From NCBI GenBank assembly GCA_031272515.1, contig JAISTR010000043.1, forward strand, positions 1-64,000: a stretch of DNA of 64,000 nucleotides. The letters run 5' to 3'. The DNA comes from Erysipelotrichaceae bacterium (GTDB taxonomy: Bacteria > Bacillota_I > Bacilli_A > Erysipelotrichales > Erysipelotrichaceae). How positions within the stretch are numbered: position 1 is the first letter of the stretch; each line of letters starts with the position of its first letter. Of the stretch, positions 59,526 through 64,000 are shown one piece after another. Below the pieces are notes generated by a model that searched no databases, was not told the origin of the DNA, and was given only the letters and a program-made list of their open reading frames with translations. Position numbers and translations under genes: made by a program.

Positions 59526-59554
59526 ATTATAGGTTATTTTTGCGATTGTTTCAA
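59526..59554 (-). promoter_or_regulatory. gpsB promoter
   Basis: Minus-strand TTGAAA (59549-59554), 17-nt spacer, perfect TATAAT (59526-59531). Confidence 0.8.
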
Positions 59555-59856
59555 CAAAAGTGTTTTCAAATCTTGAAATATTTATTTTTCACTAAAGATC
59601 AGCAAAAATTCGAAACTTAGAGGAAATTATCCTGTAAATTTTCCGCATATTAAAGGCGATTTTCACTTTTTCTGATTTTCTGTTATTTTTTTAAACAGCG
59701 AAAAATCCGCAAGTTTTTCTGAATGATATCCGGCAATTCCGAAACCTTTTTTCTTTAATGTGTTTTGAGGGTGACAATTGTGACAACCTTGGCTGGATGG
59801 TTGAATTTCAGGGGTGAGTATGTCAAAATAAAGTGACTTCCAAGGAAGGTGGTGTC
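59555..59856. other. AT-rich divergent intergenic region between gpsB and recU
   Basis: About 300 bases without a gene. It is strongly AT-rich up to 59755, with A/T tracts that may bend DNA. The recU promoter is probably around 59775-59825 (TTGTGA or TTGAAT as -35), but no strong consensus -10 was found. No RNA gene or repeat was recognised. Confidence 0.5.
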
Positions 59857-60432
59857 ATGGTCCATTATCCGACCGGCAAAAAGAATACATTTCAAGAAAA
59901 AAATAAAATTTCCGCCGGCCGCCGCGGCCAGGCACTGGAAAAGGATCTGAATCAAAGCAACCAGTATTACCTGGATACCAACAAAGCGGTAATCCATAAA
60001 AAACCAACCCCGATTCAGATTGTAAAGGTCGATTACCAGTCACGCAGTACCGCGAAAATAACGGAAGCGTACTTCCGTATTCCGTCCACGACGGATTATA
60101 ATGGGATATATAAAGGCCGTTATCTGGACTTTGAGGCCAAGGAGACGCGCTCGCGCACCCTCTTCCCCTTCAAAGCCATCCACCCCCATCAGCTCATCCA
60201 CCTCAAGCAGGTGAAAAGCCATGGCGGTATCGCCTTTGTGATTATCCGCTTCGTCCTGTTGCAGGAAACCTACCTGGTCGAGGCGGGCATTGTGATTGAA
60301 GCTTATGAAAACAAGCAGCATTCCCTGCCGCTGAGTGTGGTTCGGGATAAGGGGTATTTGCTGAAGAGCGGCTACATCTGTCCGGTGGACTACCTGAAAG
60401 CCGTCGATCAACTCTTACTTAAAGGAGAATAA
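59857..60432 (+). CDS. recU: Holliday junction resolvase RecU
   Basis: Resolves recombination intermediates in Bacillota. The 191-residue protein has the nuclease core YLDFEAKETRS (catalytic Asp, Glu, Lys) and the N-terminal stalk region (GRRGQALEKDLNQSNQYY). ATG 59857 (MVHYPTGKK) follows AAGGAAGG; an upstream in-frame TTG lacks support. It precedes ponA by two bases, the standard recU-ponA operon. Confidence 0.95.
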   Translation: MVHYPTGKKNTFQEKNKISAGRRGQALEKDLNQSNQYYLDTNKAVIHKKPTPIQIVKVDYQSRSTAKITEAYFRIPSTTDYNGIYKGRYLDFEAKETRSRTLFPFKAIHPHQLIHLKQVKSHGGIAFVIIRFVLLQETYLVEAGIVIEAYENKQHSLPLSVVRDKGYLLKSGYICPVDYLKAVDQLLLKGE

Positions 60433-60434
60433 GT

Positions 60435-63434
60435 ATGAAAAAAGTCAAAATGGATTTCTTCAAGAATCTGACCCGCAAGAAGAACTCCAACAAACCCAAA
60501 GAAAAAATTACCTTCAAGAAGGTCATGCTGGTAGTCATCAGCACGATTCTGATTATTTCCGTCATCGGATCAGTAATCGGCGGGATTTATCTCGCCAACA
60601 TCCTTTCCAAAAGCCCGGTGCTCAACCTCGATGATCTGATTTCACCAGAGAGCACCCGGATTTATGACATGTATGGCAACAAAATCGCGGACCTTGGCAA
60701 TGAGTCCCGGGAGAACATCACCTACAACGAACTGCCGCAAAACCTCATCGATGCCTTTGTCGCCATCGAGGACAGCCGTTATTTCTCGCACATCGGCTTC
60801 GACCTGCCGCGTTTTGCGAAGTCATTTATCAACAACCTGAAGACGATGTCGCTCTCCCAGGGCGGTTCCACCTTCACGATGCAGCTGATCGACAATACCT
60901 ACTTTGCCGACGGGCAGAAGTATTCCGCCATTGAGAAAATCGAACGCAAGATTCAGGAAATCGCCCTGTCCATTGAACTCAACGGACAGATGGACAAGAA
61001 GACGGTCTTTGCGCTCTATCTCAACATGATCAACTTCGGAGCCGGACAATCGCGGGGCATCAAGTATGCTGCCGCCTACTACTTCGGCAAGGAGGTCAGC
61101 GAACTAAACCTCTCCGAATCGGCCTTTTTGGCCGGGGTCATCAATGCCCCTTCCCGCTACAATCCGCACAAGCATCTGGATTGGGCGACAGCAAGGCGCA
61201 ATGAAGTGCTGGATCTGATGGTCCGGCATGGCTATATCACCACCTTTGAGGCTGACCTGGCAAAAAGCATTAAACTGGAAGACCTTCTGGTGGAGCCGGG
61301 AACCGGCAATATCATTCAGCAGAACACCCAATACCTGGCCTATATCAACTATGTCTGTACGGAAGTGGAGGAACTCACCGGCTACAACCCCTATGAGGTT
61401 CCGATGGAAGTCTACACCTACATGGATCCCCATGTACAGGAAACCATCGAAGCGATTGAAAACGGGGAAACTTCGATTGAGTTCCGCGACCCGATGCAGG
61501 TCGCGATGGTGGTGCTGGACAACCAGACCGGACAGATTCTGGGGCTGGGCGGCGGCCGCGGGGAAACCGTATTAAGGGGCTACAACCGCGCCACCGACAT
61601 GTATCAGCAGCCCGGATCCTCCATCAAGCCGATCCTCTCCTATGCCCTGGCCTTTGAGGTACTGGGCTGGGCGACGGACCATGTCGTGGAGGACAAACCG
61701 GTCTACATTCGCGGCACCAATGTGTTATTGACCAACGCGGACAATGCCTACCGCGGGCAGATTGCCCTCAAGGATGCGGTCGGTATTTCCCTCAACATTC
61801 CCGCTTACCTGGCTTTGGAGGAGGTCGCCGATAAATGGGGGACCGCCCAGATTGTGCAGTATCTGCAATCCCTGGGCTTCTCGAAAGTCACCGAATCCAA
61901 CTTTGACCTCGGCTATTCCATCGGCGGTTCGACCTTCCAGGTCTCCCCGCTGGAGCTGGCAGCGGCACACGCCGCCTTTATAAACGGCGGCGAGTACATC
62001 AAGCCGCACGCGGTCAACTACATCGTCATCAAAAACAACGCTCCGATTGAAAACAATCCGATGCCCACCCAGGTGGTATCTGCGGAAACCGCCTATCTGG
62101 TGACCTATCTGATGGAAAACAACGTCAGCGGACCCTATAACAACTACATGCAGGTCCTCAAGCGCTCCTATCCGATCTATGCCAAGACCGGTACCACCGA
62201 CTATGGCAAGGATGGCCTGCAATACGGCATCCCCAGAGGCTCTGCCAAGGAGAAATGGATGGTCTCCTCATCCAGCCACTATACGACCATTGTCTGGCTG
62301 GGCTTTGAGAAGGCCGCGGCGACGGATGACCCCTCGCAATATACCTATTTTGTCACCGCCGACAACCGCAAAAACATCCCCGGCAACATCAATAAGCTGC
62401 TCTTGGATGCGGTTCATGAGGGCAAGGATACCCCGACCGCCATTGAACGGCCGCCGGGAATCGTGGAAATCTCCCACGTCATCGCCATGTTCCCCTACAC
62501 CGAACCGGTGGAAGGACTGCCGGTCCAATACATCACGACCGGGTTGATTGACAAGAAACACTACGAACTGGTGCCCTTTGGCCTCTCCGGCGCGATTGAA
62601 CCGATTACCGAATTCACCGCCACCATGACCAGCAACGGGGCGAGCAACTACACCTTCAACCTCAACTGGGGCTCCTACCCCAATCCCTACAGCAACATCC
62701 GCCAGATTGACGATACCCACTACGACATCTCCCTGGTGTCCTCAGGTGGTACTGTCATCTCGGCGACCGGTACGCTGCTGTTCAACCCGGCCTATCTCTA
62801 TAACCAGGTCCTAAACAAGGCGACCATCAAGGTGGACGGGGCTGTGGTGGCGACGGTCAATACCAGTCCGATCACCCTGACCATCACCGACCTCAACAAG
62901 GAAGTCATCGTCTGCGGATACTATGGGCGCGATGGCGGCGACCGCAGTGCCAATGAAATCTGCCTGCCGGTCGGACGGACCGATGTATCGGCCTATGATC
63001 CGGTTGTGACCTTCCCGCCCGCCGGGGTAACCGGCAACAATGCCGCATCCTGGCAGGCCTGGATCAACGCCAATAGCCTGACGGGAATCTGGAGTGTGAC
63101 CACCCAACCGGCAGCCAACATCGGCGCGGTCGGCACCTATACGGTTACCCGCGGTGGCGTGACCCTGGCTTCGATGCTGCAATCGCAGCTGGATGATGCG
63201 CCTACAGTTGTTACAATCTTCGACAATTCAACAACCTATACCCTGAGGCCAACTGTATCGCAAACCCTGGCTGACTTCGCCGCCATGGGCTTGCCCAACA
63301 CCTACTACAACTACAACACCACCGGTGGTGATACGATTACAAACTTCAACTTCAGCAGCTGCGGACCCAAAGTCCCGGGTGACACCATTACCTTTGCGGA
63401 CCTGATGTCCGGATTTGCGATCAATAATCCGTAA
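60435..63434 (+). CDS. ponA: Class A penicillin-binding protein 1 with long C-terminal extension
   Basis: Bifunctional peptidoglycan synthase of 999 residues. One membrane helix (about 29-55), glycosyltransferase GT51 domain (IEDSRYFSHIGFD with catalytic Glu 112, GGSTFTMQL), and transpeptidase domain with SSIK (S395-K398), SLN (S452-N454) and KTGT (K584). Some 280 residues follow the last core region: a beta-rich fibronectin-type segment (about 730-830) and a Pro/Thr/Tyr/Asn-rich tail up to 999, longer than Bacillus PBP1. It likely binds GpsB. Confidence 0.95.
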   Translation: MKKVKMDFFKNLTRKKNSNKPKEKITFKKVMLVVISTILIISVIGSVIGGIYLANILSKSPVLNLDDLISPESTRIYDMYGNKIADLGNESRENITYNELPQNLIDAFVAIEDSRYFSHIGFDLPRFAKSFINNLKTMSLSQGGSTFTMQLIDNTYFADGQKYSAIEKIERKIQEIALSIELNGQMDKKTVFALYLNMINFGAGQSRGIKYAAAYYFGKEVSELNLSESAFLAGVINAPSRYNPHKHLDWATARRNEVLDLMVRHGYITTFEADLAKSIKLEDLLVEPGTGNIIQQNTQYLAYINYVCTEVEELTGYNPYEVPMEVYTYMDPHVQETIEAIENGETSIEFRDPMQVAMVVLDNQTGQILGLGGGRGETVLRGYNRATDMYQQPGSSIKPILSYALAFEVLGWATDHVVEDKPVYIRGTNVLLTNADNAYRGQIALKDAVGISLNIPAYLALEEVADKWGTAQIVQYLQSLGFSKVTESNFDLGYSIGGSTFQVSPLELAAAHAAFINGGEYIKPHAVNYIVIKNNAPIENNPMPTQVVSAETAYLVTYLMENNVSGPYNNYMQVLKRSYPIYAKTGTTDYGKDGLQYGIPRGSAKEKWMVSSSSHYTTIVWLGFEKAAATDDPSQYTYFVTADNRKNIPGNINKLLLDAVHEGKDTPTAIERPPGIVEISHVIAMFPYTEPVEGLPVQYITTGLIDKKHYELVPFGLSGAIEPITEFTATMTSNGASNYTFNLNWGSYPNPYSNIRQIDDTHYDISLVSSGGTVISATGTLLFNPAYLYNQVLNKATIKVDGAVVATVNTSPITLTITDLNKEVIVCGYYGRDGGDRSANEICLPVGRTDVSAYDPVVTFPPAGVTGNNAASWQAWINANSLTGIWSVTTQPAANIGAVGTYTVTRGGVTLASMLQSQLDDAPTVVTIFDNSTTYTLRPTVSQTLADFAAMGLPNTYYNYNTTGGDTITNFNFSSCGPKVPGDTITFADLMSGFAINNP

Positions 63435-63442
63435 ACGCCTTA

Positions 63443-63473
63443 AAAAAGCCTGTCAATGCACAGGCTTTTTTTT
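63443..63473 (+). terminator. ponA terminator
   Basis: AAAGCCTGT-CAATGC-ACAGGCTTT hairpin followed by T-run. Confidence 0.92.
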
Positions 63474-63495
63474 ACGCCTAGGATTGACTTTGCGC

Positions 63496-63547
63496 CACCC
63501 TGGATTTACGATAATATATAAGCAATTGTATGTTTTCTAAGCAATTG
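63496..63547 (+). promoter_or_regulatory. Promoter and direct-repeat operator of the PfkB-family gene
   Basis: TAATAT -10 at about 63512-63517, with a weak -35. Two identical TAAGCAATTG copies at 63519-63528 and 63538-63547, 19 bp apart, lie just downstream, in the transcribed leader. Confidence 0.5.
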
Positions 63548-63561
63548 ACAAAGGAGACACC

Positions 63562-64000
63562 ATGCTCACTGACAAAGAAAGCGAAGTCCTGGCCTTATTG
63601 GCCAAAAACCCGCAGCTCAGCCAGAAAGAGTTGGCCAGGCTTTTGCAGATGACCCGCTCCTCCCTCTCCGTGCACATCAATAATTTAACCAAGAAAGGCT
63701 ATATCAGCGGTCGCGGCTATGTGCTAAATGAACCGGACATGGTCACCATCATCGGCTCCGCCAACATGGATATCATCGGCTTTTGCACAGATGCGGTGGT
63801 TGCCAATGATTCCAACCCGGGTAAGGTTAGGCTTTGCAGCGGCGGCGTAAGCCGCAACATCGCCGAAAACCTGGCGCGGCTGCAAGTCCCCGTGCGCTTT
63901 ATCACCGCTCTGGGGGATGACCTCTATGGCCGGCAGATACTGGATGAGTGCACCGCCCTCAAAATCGATATGACTAGTGCTTTGGTTCAAAGTGCCCAAG
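63562..64000 (+). CDS. psuK: PfkB-family carbohydrate/nucleoside kinase with N-terminal HTH, partial (PsuK-like)
   Basis: The first 146 residues of a protein that runs off the window. Residues 1-58 form a winged helix-turn-helix (LSQKELARLLQMTRSSLSVHINNLTKKGYISGRGY). The ribokinase-like domain starts at about residue 60 (VTIIGSANMDIIG) and has the substrate-binding CSGGVSRNIAENLARL and ALGDDLYG. HTH-PfkB fusions of this type are often pseudouridine kinases; the substrate is not proven. AAAGGAGACACC precedes ATG 63562. The HTH could bind the direct repeats in its own leader. Confidence 0.85.
   Translation, partial: MLTDKESEVLALLAKNPQLSQKELARLLQMTRSSLSVHINNLTKKGYISGRGYVLNEPDMVTIIGSANMDIIGFCTDAVVANDSNPGKVRLCSGGVSRNIAENLARLQVPVRFITALGDDLYGRQILDECTALKIDMTSALVQSAQ

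Noticed and set aside
60822-62720. Several minus-strand frames of 75-165 codons inside ponA
   Set aside because: All are antisense to a complete class A PBP with intact catalytic motifs and have no start signals.

Overview
The window is a gene-dense piece of a low-to-mid GC Bacillota chromosome, most like the Erysipelotrichia or nearby lineages. The evidence is a Bacillus-type order of housekeeping blocks (phoH-ybeY-dgkA-cdd-era-recO-glyS-dnaG-rpoD-trmK, scpA-scpB-rluB, rny-ymdB, gpsB-rnpB, recU-ponA), strong GGAGG ribosome binding sites, a monoderm envelope set (lipoproteins, GpsB, PBP1), the MEP isoprenoid route (ispG, ispH), and no sporulation genes. This placement is inferred from gene content and was not checked by a database search.

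Layout. 1-911: a TnpB of an IS200/IS605-type element, cut by the window edge. 0.9-4.5 kb: comG operon for the competence pseudopilus (comGA to comGG plus a 58-residue distal ORF). 4.5-9.6 kb: a metallo-beta-lactamase fold hydrolase, rpmG, ispG, an alpha/beta hydrolase, a DEAD-box helicase and ispH. 9.5-18.5 kb: the long translation/replication operon from phoH to trmK, preceded by rpsU. 18.6-20.1 kb: a membrane-anchored protein with a variant zinc-peptidase motif. 20.2-20.9 kb: an orphan MarR regulator with a palindromic operator. 20.9-31.4 kb: metallophosphoesterase, deoC, murE, mtaB, rluB, scpB, scpA, pdp, a short ssb and an M16 peptidase pair. 32.2-39.0 kb: NAD salvage (pncA-pncB) facing a nucleoside ABC importer with its BMP lipoprotein. 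39.2-46.6 kb: two unknown membrane proteins, then the glycyl-radical enzyme YjjI with activase YjjW, FtsK and an RNase J2-like protein. 46.6-52.9 kb: miaB, ferredoxin, ymdB, rny, recA, pncC, pgsA. 53.0-56.5 kb: a zinc-type ABC importer operon. 56.6-58.7 kb: a tandem array of small unrecognised peptide genes. 58.8-64 kb: rnpB, gpsB, recU, ponA and the start of a PfkB-family kinase.

The most unusual region is 56.6-58.7 kb. Three intact genes, one short divergent gene and one decayed copy encode peptides that begin MKLPxNAVxxK, mostly reach a double glycine near residue 21, and end in a Cys-x(2-3)-P/A-YCSAYRS motif. Each intact gene has its own terminator and a nearly superimposable promoter: two hexamers 11 bp apart, starting 21 nt upstream of the -10. 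They look like precursor peptides (RiPP or double-glycine exported type) under a common response regulator. No maturation or export gene is visible in the window, so function is unproven.

Other signals outside ordinary annotation: four perfect-period 11-bp repeats upstream of a tail-less ssb; predicted leaderless transcripts for ispG, ispH and the DEAD-box helicase; a metallopeptidase motif with His in place of the metzincin Gly; a three-hairpin segment flanked by 9-bp direct repeats; and several convergent gene pairs that overlap or touch.
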